Source: RU20A sp042610495 (GTDB lineage: Bacteria > Pseudomonadota > Alphaproteobacteria > Rhizobiales > Rhizobiaceae). From it: a stretch of DNA of 64,000 bases. Made by a program: the position numbers and the translations under genes. Position 1 is the first letter of the stretch. Each line of letters starts with the position of its first letter. The notes beneath the pieces are model-generated. The model was not told the DNA's origin and did no database searches. It saw nothing but the letters and a program-made list of their open reading frames with translations. The DNA is taken from NCBI RefSeq assembly GCF_042610495.1, contig NZ_JBHGAP010000001.1:496001-560000 (forward strand), read 5' to 3'. Below are positions 34,146-43,115 of this stretch, in pieces.

Positions 34146-35220
34146 ACTCGAACGGCGCGGCGGCGTCTCTCCGCTGTTTTCGATCCTGTCGCCGGTCATC
34201 GCCCTGGTGCTGACCGTCATCTTCGGCGCCGTCATGTTCGCCATGCTCGGCAAGGATCCGGCCAGCGCGCTCTATTCGTTCTTCATCGAGCCGCTTCTCG
34301 AAGTCTGGTCGCTGCACGAACTCGCCATCAAGGCCGCCCCGCTCATCCTCATCGGCGCGGGCCTGACGATCTGCTATCGCTCCAACAACTGGAACATCGG
34401 CGCGGAAGGCCAGTTCATCGTCGGCGCCATCGCCGGCTCGATCCTTCCCGTCCTGTTTCCCGAATGGACTTCGCCGGTCGTCCTGCCGCTGATGCTGCTG
34501 ATGGGCATGGCGGGCGGCGCGCTCTATGCCGGCATTCCCGCGCTGTTGAAGACGCGCTTCAACACCAACGAGATCCTGACGAGCCTCATGCTGGTCTACA
34601 TCGCCCAGCTCTTCCTTGACTGGCTGGTGCGCGGCCCTTGGCGCGATCCGGCCGGCTTCAACTTTCCCGTCACCCGCGAGTTCGGTGCAAACGCCATCCT
34701 GCCGGAGGTGATCTCCTCATCCGGCCGCGCCAATTACGGCTTCGTCTTCGCCATCGTCGCGGCCGTGGCGCTCTGGTTCCTGATGCGCTACACGCTGAAG
34801 GGCTTCGAGATCGCCGTGCTCGGCCAGTCGGAACGGGCAGGGCGCTTTGCAGGCTTCTCCTCGCGCAAGATGATCTGGTTCTCGTTGCTGCTGTCGGGCG
34901 CGCTCGCCGGTCTTGCCGGCATTTCCGAAGTCTCCGGTGCGATCGGCAAGCTGCAGCCGGTCATCTCGCCCGGCTATGGCTTCACGGCCATCATCGTTGC
35001 CTTTCTCGGCCGCCTCAATCCGCTCGGCGTCATCATCTCCGGCCTCGTGCTGGGGCTGACCTATCTCGGTGGCGAGGCGGTGCAGGTCTCGCTCGGCATT
35101 TCCGACAAGGTCGTGCGCGTCTTCCAGGGGCTGCTGCTCTTCTTCGTGCTCTCCTGCGACACGCTCATTCATTACAAGATCCGGCTGATCATGCCGGGCG
35201 CCGCCGAAGGGAGCCGCTGA
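34135..35220 (+). CDS. ABC importer permease 1, BMP system
   Basis: A 361-residue inner-membrane permease of the BPD_transp_2 family, with eight to ten hydrophobic segments. The loop GLTICYRSNNWNIGAEGQFIVG and the coupling-helix region LKGFEIAVLGQSERAGRFAGFSSRKM are those of YufP-like permeases. It overlaps the ATPase gene by 11 bp, and its TGA shares one base with the ATG of permease 2 (TGATG). Confidence 0.94.
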   Translation: MRIELERRGGVSPLFSILSPVIALVLTVIFGAVMFAMLGKDPASALYSFFIEPLLEVWSLHELAIKAAPLILIGAGLTICYRSNNWNIGAEGQFIVGAIAGSILPVLFPEWTSPVVLPLMLLMGMAGGALYAGIPALLKTRFNTNEILTSLMLVYIAQLFLDWLVRGPWRDPAGFNFPVTREFGANAILPEVISSSGRANYGFVFAIVAAVALWFLMRYTLKGFEIAVLGQSERAGRFAGFSSRKMIWFSLLLSGALAGLAGISEVSGAIGKLQPVISPGYGFTAIIVAFLGRLNPLGVIISGLVLGLTYLGGEAVQVSLGISDKVVRVFQGLLLFFVLSCDTLIHYKIRLIMPGAAEGSR

Positions 35221-36140
35221 TGGGTATCGTCGAAGCCATCCTGCTCAGCGTCATCACGGCTTCCACGCCGCTGGTGATCGCTGCCTGCGGCGAACTCGTC
35301 ACCGAGCGGTCCGGCGTGCTCAACCTCGGCGTCGAGGGCATGATGGTCATGGGCGCCGTCATCGCCTTCATGGCCACCACCGCCACGGGCTCGCCCTATC
35401 TCGGCATTCTTGCGGGCATTGCCGGCGGGGCGCTCTTCTCGCTGCTCTTCGGCTTCCTGACGCTGACGCTCGTCGCCAACCAGGTCGCGACCGGTCTTGC
35501 GCTGACCATTCTCGGTCTCGGCGTCTCCGGCATGCTCGGCGAAGCCTCCGTCGGCCAGCCCGGCATCAAGCTGCCGCCGATCGACATTCCGCTGCTCGCC
35601 GACATCCCCGTGATCGGGCCTCTGCTGTTCCGGCAGGACCTGATCTTCTACCTGTCGGTGGCGCTGGTGATCGGCGTCAACTGGTTCCTGTTCAAGAGCC
35701 GTGCCGGCCTGAAGCTGCGCGCCGTTGGCGACAGCCATTCGTCTGCCCATGCGCTCGGCGTCGGCGTCATCCGCACGCGCTATCTCGCGGTGATCTTCGG
35801 CGGCGCCTGTGCAGGTCTTGCCGGCGCGCAGCTCTCGCTCGTCTACACGCCGCAATGGGTGGAGAACATGACGGCCGGGCGCGGCTGGATCGCGCTGGCG
35901 CTCGTCGTCTTCGCCTCCTGGCGTCCCTGGCGGGTGGTGGCCGGCGGCTATCTGTTCGGCGCCGTGTCGATCAGCCAGCTGCACGCCCAGGCCTTCGGTA
36001 TCGGCATTCCCTCGCAGTTCCTGTCGGCGCTGCCCTATGCCGCGACGGTCATCGTTCTCGTGCTGATTTCGCGCAACCGCCGCACCACGCTCATCAACAC
36101 GCCGGCATCCCTCGGCAAATCCTTTGTCCCGGACCGCTGA
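35220..36140 (+). CDS. ABC importer permease 2, BMP system
   Basis: A 306-residue permease, the YufQ-like partner: SVITASTPLVIAACGELVTERSGVLNLGVEGMMVMGAV at the N-terminus and the coupling segment GLKLRAVGDSHSSAHALGVGVIRTRY. Its start overlaps the stop of permease 1 by one base (TGATG), showing translational coupling and fixing the start. The binding-protein gene follows after 48 bp. Confidence 0.94.
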   Translation: MGIVEAILLSVITASTPLVIAACGELVTERSGVLNLGVEGMMVMGAVIAFMATTATGSPYLGILAGIAGGALFSLLFGFLTLTLVANQVATGLALTILGLGVSGMLGEASVGQPGIKLPPIDIPLLADIPVIGPLLFRQDLIFYLSVALVIGVNWFLFKSRAGLKLRAVGDSHSSAHALGVGVIRTRYLAVIFGGACAGLAGAQLSLVYTPQWVENMTAGRGWIALALVVFASWRPWRVVAGGYLFGAVSISQLHAQAFGIGIPSQFLSALPYAATVIVLVLISRNRRTTLINTPASLGKSFVPDR

Positions 36141-36188
36141 GGCGGGCGCGGGCAACTGCACTCTTCAGACAACAACGGAGGTCACATC

Positions 36189-37259
36189 ATGAAGAAACTT
36201 CTCCTCGCACTCGCCGCCACGACGGCCGTGCTCGGCTTCGCCGCCGGCGCCAGCGCGGCCGAAAAGGCGAAGATCTGCTTCGTCTATGTCGGTTCGAAGA
36301 CCGATGGCGGCTGGACGCAGGCCCATGACCTCGGCCGTCAGGAGCTGGAAAAGGCGCTCGGTGACAAGATCGAGACGCAGTTTCTCGAAAACGTTCCGGA
36401 AGGCCCGGATGCCGAGCGTGCCATCGAGCGTCTGGCCCGCTCCGGCTGCGGCCTGATCTATACGACGTCCTTCGGCTTCATGGACGCAACCGTAAAGGTC
36501 GCCGCCAAGTTTCCGGACGTGAAGTTCGAGCATGCCACCGGCTACAAGAACGCCCCGAACGTCGCGACCTACAACAGCCGTTTCTACGAGGGACGCTACA
36601 TCCAGGGCGTCATCGCCGCCAAGATCTCCACCAAGGGCGTTGCCGGCTATATCGCCTCCTTCCCGATTCCCGAAGTCGTGCAGGGCATCAACTCCTTCCT
36701 GATCGGCGCCCGCTCGGTCAATCCGGACTTCAAGATCAAGGTCGTCTGGGCCAACACCTGGTTTGACCCCGGCAAGGAAGCCGATGCCGCCAAGGCGCTG
36801 ATCGACCAGGGCGTGGATGTGCTGACCCAGCATACCGACACGACCGCGCCGATGCAGGTTGCAGCCGAGCGTGGCATCAAGGCCTTCGGCCAGGCTTCCG
36901 ACATGATTGCCGCCGGCCCGCAGACGCAGCTGACGGCCATCAAGGACACCTGGGGCCCCTATTACATCAAGCGCACCCAGCTCTTCCTCGACGGCAAGTG
37001 GGAAACCGCCTCCAGCTGGGATGGCCTCAAGGACGGCATCCTGCAGATGGCGCCCTACACCAACATGCCCGACGACGTGAAGAAACTCGCCGAGGAGACC
37101 GAAGCCAAGATCAAGTCGGGCGAGCTGAAGCCCTTCACCGGCCCGCTGAAGAAGCAGGACGGCAGCGAGTGGCTGAAGGCCGGCGAAAGCGCCGACGACG
37201 GCACGCTGCTCGGTCTGAACTTCTACGTCGAAGGCGTGGACGACAAGCTGCCGCAGTAA
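36189..37259 (+). CDS. BMP family ABC importer substrate-binding protein
   Basis: A 356-residue periplasmic protein with a classic signal peptide (KKLLLALAATTAVLGFAAGASAA, cleavage around residue 24) and the BMP/Med fold: KICFVYVGSKTDGGWTQAHDLGRQELEK, TTSFGFMDATVKVAAKFPDVKFEHATGY and NSRFYEGRYIQGVIAAKIS. Characterised homologues bind purine nucleosides (PnrA/BmpA), but the ligand needs proof here. AACGGAGG is a good RBS. It is the last gene of the importer operon and is followed by a strong terminator. Confidence 0.95.
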   Translation: MKKLLLALAATTAVLGFAAGASAAEKAKICFVYVGSKTDGGWTQAHDLGRQELEKALGDKIETQFLENVPEGPDAERAIERLARSGCGLIYTTSFGFMDATVKVAAKFPDVKFEHATGYKNAPNVATYNSRFYEGRYIQGVIAAKISTKGVAGYIASFPIPEVVQGINSFLIGARSVNPDFKIKVVWANTWFDPGKEADAAKALIDQGVDVLTQHTDTTAPMQVAAERGIKAFGQASDMIAAGPQTQLTAIKDTWGPYYIKRTQLFLDGKWETASSWDGLKDGILQMAPYTNMPDDVKKLAEETEAKIKSGELKPFTGPLKKQDGSEWLKAGESADDGTLLGLNFYVEGVDDKLPQ

Positions 37260-37339
37260 GGGGCAGGGCAGGTTCCGGCCCGGCTTCGGGCTCCGGGGCG
37301 GCCAAGTCACTGCTTCCAAATCTATATTCGATACAACTT

Positions 37340-37372
37340 TAAGAGGGTGCTGCGCTGCACCCTCTTTTTTTG
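37340..37372 (+). terminator. Intrinsic terminator after the BMP importer operon
   Basis: The perfect 9-bp stem AGAGGGTGC/GCACCCTCT (37342-37365) with loop TGCGCT is followed by T7, about 80 bp past the stop. It separates this operon from ytfQ. Confidence 0.93.
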
Positions 37373-37411
37373 TCGCTGCAGCAACGAATTTCGGAAAGAG
37401 GACGTTTACAT

Positions 37412-37430
37412 AAATCATATTGTATGATTT
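37412..37430. promoter_or_regulatory. Candidate operator in front of ytfQ
   Basis: AAATCATATTGTATGATTT, a perfect palindrome with 8-bp arms and a 3-bp centre, 44 bp upstream of the ytfQ ATG. It covers a possible -10 (TATGAT, 37423-37428). Size and AT-rich symmetry fit FCD-type GntR operators, and such a regulator is encoded at the end of the operon. Confidence 0.6.
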
Positions 37431-37473
37431 TTTGAGATCACTGCTGGAGGGCAGTCGTCTTTTGGAGGAAATC

Positions 37474-38436
37474 ATGAAAATCAAAACCGCACTCGCAAGT
37501 GCCACGATTCTGGCTGCCTGCATGTTTGGTTCGGCCCATGCGGCCGATATGACCGTCGGTTTTTCGCAGATCGGCTCGGAATCGGGCTGGCGCGCGGCAG
37601 AAACCACGCTGACCAAGCAGCAGGCCGAAAAGCGCGGCATCGACCTGAAATTCGCCGATGCGCAGCAGAAGCAGGAAAACCAGATCAAGGCGATCCGCTC
37701 CTTCATCGCCCAGGGCGTCAATGCCATTCTTCTCGCTCCGGTTGTTGCGACCGGCTGGGATGAAGTGCTGACGGAAGCCAAGGATGCCAACATCCCCGTC
37801 GTGCTTCTCGACCGTACCGTCGATGCGCCGAAGGATCTCTATCTCACCGCCGTCACGTCCGACCTCGTCCATGAAGGCAAGGTCGCCGGCGAGTGGCTGG
37901 TGAAGACGGTGGGCGACAAGCCCTGCAACGTCGTCGAACTCCAGGGCACGACCGGCTCGTCGCCGGCCATCGACCGCAAGAAGGGCTTCGAGGAAGCGCT
38001 GAAGGGCCACGACAATCTGAAGATCGTGCGCAGCCAGACAGGCGACTTCACCCGCACCAAGGGCAAGGAAGTCATGGAAAGCTTCCTGAAGGCGGAGAAT
38101 GGCGGCAAGAACATCTGCGCGCTCTACGCCCACAATGACGACATGGCCGTCGGCGCCATCCAGGCCATCAAGGAAGCCGGCCTGAAGCCGGGCACTGATA
38201 TCCTCGTCGTCTCCATCGACGCCGTTCCGGATATCTTCCAGGCGCTCGCCGCCGGCGAAGCCAATGCGACCGTCGAGCTGACGCCGAACATGGCCGGCCC
38301 GGCCTTCGACGCCCTGGATGCCTACATCAAGGACGGCAAGGAGCCGCCGAAGTGGATCCAGACGGAATCGAAGCTCTACACCCAGGCTGACGATCCGAAG
38401 AAGGTCTACGAAGAAAAGAAGGGTCTCGGTTACTGA
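37474..38436 (+). CDS. ytfQ: Galactofuranose-type ABC importer substrate-binding protein YtfQ
   Basis: A 320-residue periplasmic sugar-binding protein with signal peptide KIKTALASATILAACMFGSAHA (cleavage around 23). The mature start DMTVGFSQIGSESGWRAAETTLTKQQAEKRG and DFTRTKGKEVMESFLK are typical of YtfQ, which in E. coli binds galactofuranose. The RBS TTTGGAGGAA is strong and fixes ATG 37474. A 225-bp gap containing a hairpin precedes ytfR. Confidence 0.94.
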   Translation: MKIKTALASATILAACMFGSAHAADMTVGFSQIGSESGWRAAETTLTKQQAEKRGIDLKFADAQQKQENQIKAIRSFIAQGVNAILLAPVVATGWDEVLTEAKDANIPVVLLDRTVDAPKDLYLTAVTSDLVHEGKVAGEWLVKTVGDKPCNVVELQGTTGSSPAIDRKKGFEEALKGHDNLKIVRSQTGDFTRTKGKEVMESFLKAENGGKNICALYAHNDDMAVGAIQAIKEAGLKPGTDILVVSIDAVPDIFQALAAGEANATVELTPNMAGPAFDALDAYIKDGKEPPKWIQTESKLYTQADDPKKVYEEKKGLGY

Positions 38437-38474
38437 TCCTGACAGTGCTCCCGGGGCTTTCTTCTTCCTGAGCC

Positions 38475-38497
38475 CCTGGGACGCTGGAGCGTCCAGT
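38475..38497 (+). other. Hairpin between ytfQ and ytfR
   Basis: GGGACGCT and AGCGTCC form a near-perfect stem with a 2-nt loop region, about 40 bp past the ytfQ stop and without a T-run. It could stabilise the upstream ytfQ message or damp read-through, giving more binding protein than ATPase. Confidence 0.35.
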
Positions 38498-38661
38498 GGA
38501 ACGGCCATTCCCGACTGTCAGGCAGTCGAGACCGGCCGGTCCTCGTTCGGAGTGGCGCACCGGGTCCGCAGGTCGGCATCTCGTCAGGGTGTCGCTGCGG
38601 ACCCGTCGATATCAGAGCGGCGCCGCGATGCGCCGGCCCCGTGCCCACGGAGTGACCCCGC

Positions 38662-40200
38662 ATGCAAGACCAGCCAGAGCACCGCAGCGTGCAGCCGATC
38701 CTTTCGGCAACCGGCATTTTGAAGACCTTTCCGGGCGCTGTCGCGCTCGATCACGTGGACTTCACTCTCAGAAGCGGCGAAGTTCATGCTCTGCTTGGCG
38801 AAAATGGCGCCGGCAAGTCCACCCTCATCAAATGCCTGACCGGCGCCTATCGCCGGGATGGCGGCGTCATCCGCCTGTCAGGTGATGAGATCGATCCGCG
38901 CGATCCGCTCGACGCGCAGCGCCTCGGTATCGGAACCGTCTATCAGGAGGTCAATCTCCTGCCGAACTTGACGGTCGCCGAAAACCTTTACCTCGGCCGC
39001 CAGCCGCGCCGCTTCGGCCTTGTCGCCACCGGCGAGATGAACCGGCGCGCGCGCACGCTGCTGGCAGGCTATGGTCTCGACATCGATGTGACCGCCAGCC
39101 TCGACCGCTATTCGGTGGCCGTTCAGCAGGTCATCGCCATCGCCCGCGCCGTCGATCTCTCCGGCAAGGTGCTGATCCTCGACGAACCGACCGCGAGCCT
39201 CGACGCCCGCGAGGTCGAAATGCTGTTCGAGATCGTGCGTGGCCTAAAGGCCCGCGGCCTCGGCATCGTTTTCATCACGCATTTCATGGAGCAGGTCTAC
39301 GCGCTGTCCGACCGCATCACCGTGCTGCGCAACGGCCGTCTGATTGCCACGCGTGACACCGCGACCCTGCCGCGCATGGACCTCGTGACGCTGATGCTGG
39401 GCCATGAGCTGCTGGAGGCGGCAAAGCCCGCCCATGCTCCGGCCGGCGAGCGCGCCGCACCCCGCTATGTCTTCGACGGTCTCGGCAAGGCCGGCGTCAT
39501 CGAGCCCTTCAAGCTGGAGATCGGCGCAGGCGAGGTCGTCGGCGTCGCCGGGCTGCTCGGCTCCGGTCGCACCGAAACCGCAGAGCTCTTGTTCGGCGTG
39601 CGCACCGCCGACAAGGGCAGGGCGGTCATCGAGGGCCGCGACGTACAGCTCTCGTCGCCACGCGCCGCCATCGCCGAACGTTTCGGCTTCTGCCCCGAGG
39701 ACCGCAAGACGGACGGCATCGTCGGCGATCTCTCGATCCGGGAGAACATCGTGCTGGCGCTCCAGGCCCGGCGCGGCTGGGCACGGCCGCTGTCGCGTGC
39801 CGAGCAGGTGGCTTTGGCCGACAAATATATCAAGGCGTTGGATATCCGCACCACCGATCGCGAAAAGCCGATCAGGCTCCTGTCGGGCGGCAACCAGCAG
39901 AAGGTCATACTGGCGCGCTGGCTTGCAACGAACCCGTCCTTCCTCATCCTCGACGAGCCGACACGCGGCATTGATGTCGGCGCCCATGCCGAAATCATCC
40001 GGCTGATCGAAGGCCTGTGTGCCGAGGGCCTGTCGCTCCTCGTCATTTCGTCCGAACTCGATGAACTCGTTGCCTATTCCTCCCGCGTGCTGGTCCTTCG
40101 CGATCGGCGCCATGTCGCCGAGCTGGTCGGCGAAGAGGTGACCACGAGCCGCATCGTCGATGCCATTGCCGCCGCCGGAACGGCGAAGGAGACCGCATGA
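38662..40200 (+). CDS. ytfR: Sugar ABC importer ATPase YtfR
   Basis: A 512-residue double ABC ATPase of the ribose/galactofuranose class. First cassette: Walker A GENGAGKST (46-54), Walker B VLILDEPTASLD. Second: AGLLGSGRTETAELLFG in place of Walker A, signature LLSGGNQQKVILAR, Walker B FLILDEPTRGIDVG. It starts at ATG 38662 and overlaps ytfT by ATGA. With YtfQ, YtfT and YjfF it forms a four-component importer. Confidence 0.95.
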   Translation: MQDQPEHRSVQPILSATGILKTFPGAVALDHVDFTLRSGEVHALLGENGAGKSTLIKCLTGAYRRDGGVIRLSGDEIDPRDPLDAQRLGIGTVYQEVNLLPNLTVAENLYLGRQPRRFGLVATGEMNRRARTLLAGYGLDIDVTASLDRYSVAVQQVIAIARAVDLSGKVLILDEPTASLDAREVEMLFEIVRGLKARGLGIVFITHFMEQVYALSDRITVLRNGRLIATRDTATLPRMDLVTLMLGHELLEAAKPAHAPAGERAAPRYVFDGLGKAGVIEPFKLEIGAGEVVGVAGLLGSGRTETAELLFGVRTADKGRAVIEGRDVQLSSPRAAIAERFGFCPEDRKTDGIVGDLSIRENIVLALQARRGWARPLSRAEQVALADKYIKALDIRTTDREKPIRLLSGGNQQKVILARWLATNPSFLILDEPTRGIDVGAHAEIIRLIEGLCAEGLSLLVISSELDELVAYSSRVLVLRDRRHVAELVGEEVTTSRIVDAIAAAGTAKETA

Positions 40201-41216
40201 CCCAGGCATCCGCCCTTCTAAGGCGCCTGACCCCGCAATTGGTGGCGCTCGCCGTCATTCTTCTCCTCATCTGGTCGGTCTTCCCCGCCTTCTTCACCCT
40301 GACGGTCCAGAACGGCCGTCTCTACGGCAGCCTCATTGACGTCATGAACCGCGGCGCACCTGTCGCGCTCCTGGCGGTCGGCATGACGGTCGTCATCGCC
40401 ACGCGCGGCATCGATCTTTCGGTCGGCGCCGTCATGGCGATCTGCGGCGCGGTCGCGGCCGCCTCCAGCGTGCGCGGCGATCCGCTCCTCGTCACCTTCG
40501 CGCTCGCGATCGGAACCGGTCTTGCCTGCGGGCTCTGGAACGGCTTTCTCGTCTCGGTTCTCAACATCCAGCCGATCATCGCGACGCTGGTGCTGATGGT
40601 CGCGGGACGCGGCATCGCGCAGCTCATCACCGAAGGGGCGATCCTCACCTTCAATGACCCAAATCTGATCTTCGTCGGCAGCGGCTCCTTCGCCGGGCTT
40701 CCCATGCCGGTGGTCATCTGGCTTCTCTTCGGCATCGCGGTCGCGGTGCTCGTGCGCCGCACGGCGCTGGGCCTGCTGATCGAGGCAACCGGCATCAACC
40801 GCCGCGCCAGCACGCTCTCGGGCGTTCAGGCAGGTGTCCTGCTCATGGCCGCCTACATGCTCTCGGGGCTCTGCGCCGCCATGGCCGGCCTCATCGTCAC
40901 CGCTGACATCAAGGGCGCGGACGCCAACAATGCCGGCCTCTGGCTGGAACTCGACGCCATCCTCGCGGTCGTCGTCGGCGGCAATTCCCTTCTCGGCGGG
41001 CGATTCTCCATCATCGCCTCGCTGCTCGGCGCGATGATCATCCAGGCGGTCAACACCGGCATTCTGCTCTCGGGCTTTCCGCCGGAGTTCAACCTGATCA
41101 TCAAGGCGGCGATCGTTGTCGTCATTCTCGTCATCCAGTCGCCGAAAATCTCGGTTGCCATGGGCTTCTTTGCCCGCAAGCAGCCCTCGGCCGAAAAGTC
41201 CCGGGCCGCCCGATGA
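40197..41216 (+). CDS. ytfT: Sugar ABC importer permease YtfT
   Basis: A 339-residue permease of the BPD_transp_2 family with about ten hydrophobic segments. The N-terminal PQLVALAVILLLIWSVFPAFF helix, GAPVALLAVGMTVVIATRGIDLSVGAVMAI and the coupling helix LGLLIEATGINRRASTLSGV are characteristic. It overlaps ytfR and yjfF by 4 bp each (ATGA), so translation is coupled through the operon. Confidence 0.95.
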   Translation: MTQASALLRRLTPQLVALAVILLLIWSVFPAFFTLTVQNGRLYGSLIDVMNRGAPVALLAVGMTVVIATRGIDLSVGAVMAICGAVAAASSVRGDPLLVTFALAIGTGLACGLWNGFLVSVLNIQPIIATLVLMVAGRGIAQLITEGAILTFNDPNLIFVGSGSFAGLPMPVVIWLLFGIAVAVLVRRTALGLLIEATGINRRASTLSGVQAGVLLMAAYMLSGLCAAMAGLIVTADIKGADANNAGLWLELDAILAVVVGGNSLLGGRFSIIASLLGAMIIQAVNTGILLSGFPPEFNLIIKAAIVVVILVIQSPKISVAMGFFARKQPSAEKSRAAR

Positions 41217-42187
41217 TCAACCAGCGCACGCTTCCTCTCTTCGCAACGATCGTCATCTTCGTCGTCGCCTATGCCGTCTGCTGGATGCAGTATCCGAACA
41301 TCCTTTCGACGCGCGTCCTCGGTAACCTCCTGACGGACAACGCCTTCCTCGGCATCGCTGCCGTGGGCATGACGTTTGTCATCCTCTCGGGCGGCATCGA
41401 TCTGTCGATCGGCTCCGTCATTGCCTTCACCGGCATTTTTCTGGCGGTCCTTTTCGAGACCACGAGCATTCATCCGCTCGCCGCCTTCGCGCTGGCGCTG
41501 ATCATCACCACGGCTTTCGGTGCCTTGATGGGGGCGATCATCCATTACCTGGAAATGCCGGCCTTCATCGTCACGCTGGCCGGCATGTTTCTCGCACGCG
41601 GCATGGCCTTCGTCCTGTCGATCGACTCGATCCCGATCAAGCACCCCTTCTACGCGACGCTGAAGACGTTCTACCTCAAACTTCCCGGCGGCGGACGCAT
41701 CACGCTCATCGGCGGACTGATGCTGCTTGTCTTCCTCCTTGGCATTCTGATTGCCCAGCGCACCCGGTTCGGCGCAAACGTCTATGCGCTCGGCGGCGGC
41801 GCGCCGACCGCGGCCCTCATGGGCGTCAATGTCGGCCGCACGACGATCGGCATCTACGCGCTCTCGGGCTTCCTCGCCGGCCTCTCCGGTATCGTCTATT
41901 CGCTCTACACCTCGGCCGGCTACTCGCTGGCGACGGTGGGCGTTGAGCTCGACGCCATCGCCGCCGTCGTCATCGGCGGCACGCTGCTGACGGGTGGCGC
42001 GGGCTTCGTGGCCGGTACCTTCTTCGGCGTCATGATCCAGGGATTGATCCAGACCTACATCACTTTCGACGGGACACTGTCCAGCTGGTGGACGAAGATC
42101 CTCATTGGCCTCTTGTTATTCCTGTTCATTCTAATGCAAAAAGGAATCCTTGCGCTGTCCCGGAGCGGGGAGAGGGGACGGGCATGA
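41213..42187 (+). CDS. yjfF: Sugar ABC importer permease YjfF
   Basis: A 324-residue permease paralogous to YtfT: AFLGIAAVGMTFVILSGGIDLSIGSVIAFTG and the coupling segment FGANVYALGGGAPTAALMGVNVGRT. The start overlaps ytfT by ATGA and the stop overlaps the GntR gene by ATGA. YtfT and YjfF presumably form the transport heterodimer. Confidence 0.95.
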   Translation: MINQRTLPLFATIVIFVVAYAVCWMQYPNILSTRVLGNLLTDNAFLGIAAVGMTFVILSGGIDLSIGSVIAFTGIFLAVLFETTSIHPLAAFALALIITTAFGALMGAIIHYLEMPAFIVTLAGMFLARGMAFVLSIDSIPIKHPFYATLKTFYLKLPGGGRITLIGGLMLLVFLLGILIAQRTRFGANVYALGGGAPTAALMGVNVGRTTIGIYALSGFLAGLSGIVYSLYTSAGYSLATVGVELDAIAAVVIGGTLLTGGAGFVAGTFFGVMIQGLIQTYITFDGTLSSWWTKILIGLLLFLFILMQKGILALSRSGERGRA

Positions 42188-42942
42188 GGGGAGTAAAGGA
42201 CGTGCGCCAGGGACTATTCGAGTCGGTGATGACCGGTCCATCCACGCGCACCAGCCATGCCCAGGTGGTGCATGAACTCGGCAAGGCGATCGTGGGCGGG
42301 GAATTCGCCGTCGGGTCCATTCTTCCGGGCGACCCGGAACTGGCCCTGCGCTTCAAGGTGTCGCGCACGGTCCTTCGCGAAGCCATGAAGACGCTCGCTG
42401 CAAAGGGCCTGATCATCCCGCGCGCCCGCATCGGCACCCGTGTCACGCCAAAGACCCACTGGAACCTCTTCGACAGCGAAGTGCTTGCCTGGCACTTCGA
42501 CAAGGGTGTCGAGGAGGAGTTCCTTTTCCATCTGAGCGAAATTCGCCTGGCCTTCGAGCCGCACGCGGCTGCACTTGCCGCCCGGATCGCCACCGAGCAG
42601 GAAATCAGCAACATGATGCGGCTGGCCGTCGCCATGGGGGAGGTCGGCCACACGGCCGAAACGCTTGCCCATGCGGACCTGAAGTTTCACCTTGCCGTGG
42701 TCGAGGCCTCCGGTAATCCCTTCATGCGCACGGTCGCAGGCCTGATCGAGGCGGCGCTGGTGGGCATCTTCAAGCTGTCCTCTCCGCTTGAAAGCAAGAA
42801 TGGCCTGGACGAGATTTCCCGCAACCACATCGCCATCGTCGATGAGATCGCGCGGCGCGACGAGGCAGGTGCACGCGTCGCCATGGAACGCGTCATTCGC
42901 GTCGGGCGCGACCGAGTCAAGGCAACGCTCGCGCGGGGGTAG
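42184..42942 (+). CDS. FCD-type GntR transcriptional regulator
   Basis: A 252-residue regulator: an N-terminal winged helix (around 24-92, HAQVVHELGKAIVGGEFAVGSILPGDPELALRFKVSRTVLREAMKTLAAKGLI) and a C-terminal all-helical FCD effector domain (around 115-235). The FCD metal residues are plausible in LAHADLKFHLAVVEASGN and EISRNHIAIVDEI. The ATG lies inside the yjfF stop (ATGA), so regulator and importer are made together. It probably represses ytfQ-ytfR-ytfT-yjfF through the palindrome at 37412-37430 in the absence of the sugar or a sugar acid derived from it; this is inference. Confidence 0.92.
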   Translation: MRGVKDVRQGLFESVMTGPSTRTSHAQVVHELGKAIVGGEFAVGSILPGDPELALRFKVSRTVLREAMKTLAAKGLIIPRARIGTRVTPKTHWNLFDSEVLAWHFDKGVEEEFLFHLSEIRLAFEPHAAALAARIATEQEISNMMRLAVAMGEVGHTAETLAHADLKFHLAVVEASGNPFMRTVAGLIEAALVGIFKLSSPLESKNGLDEISRNHIAIVDEIARRDEAGARVAMERVIRVGRDRVKATLARG

Positions 42943-43115
42943 GGTCTTTTCCCGCGGACGCCGGATGCGGCAATTGCACGTAGAATGCCGTTCCCGGTTG
43001 CGTGAAGACGCGGTGCACTGCAAAAAATGTGCTTTCCCTTGCTCCGGCCGGCGTGTACCCCTATCTGGTGAGGTTCAATCAGACGCCTTGCCGCGGTAGA
43101 GGGCCGCCTTTTCCT

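Noticed and set aside
32652..34253. 533-codon minus-strand frame across the ABC ATPase gene
   Set aside because: It is the shadow of an unambiguous ATP-binding protein with all Walker and signature motifs on the plus strand.
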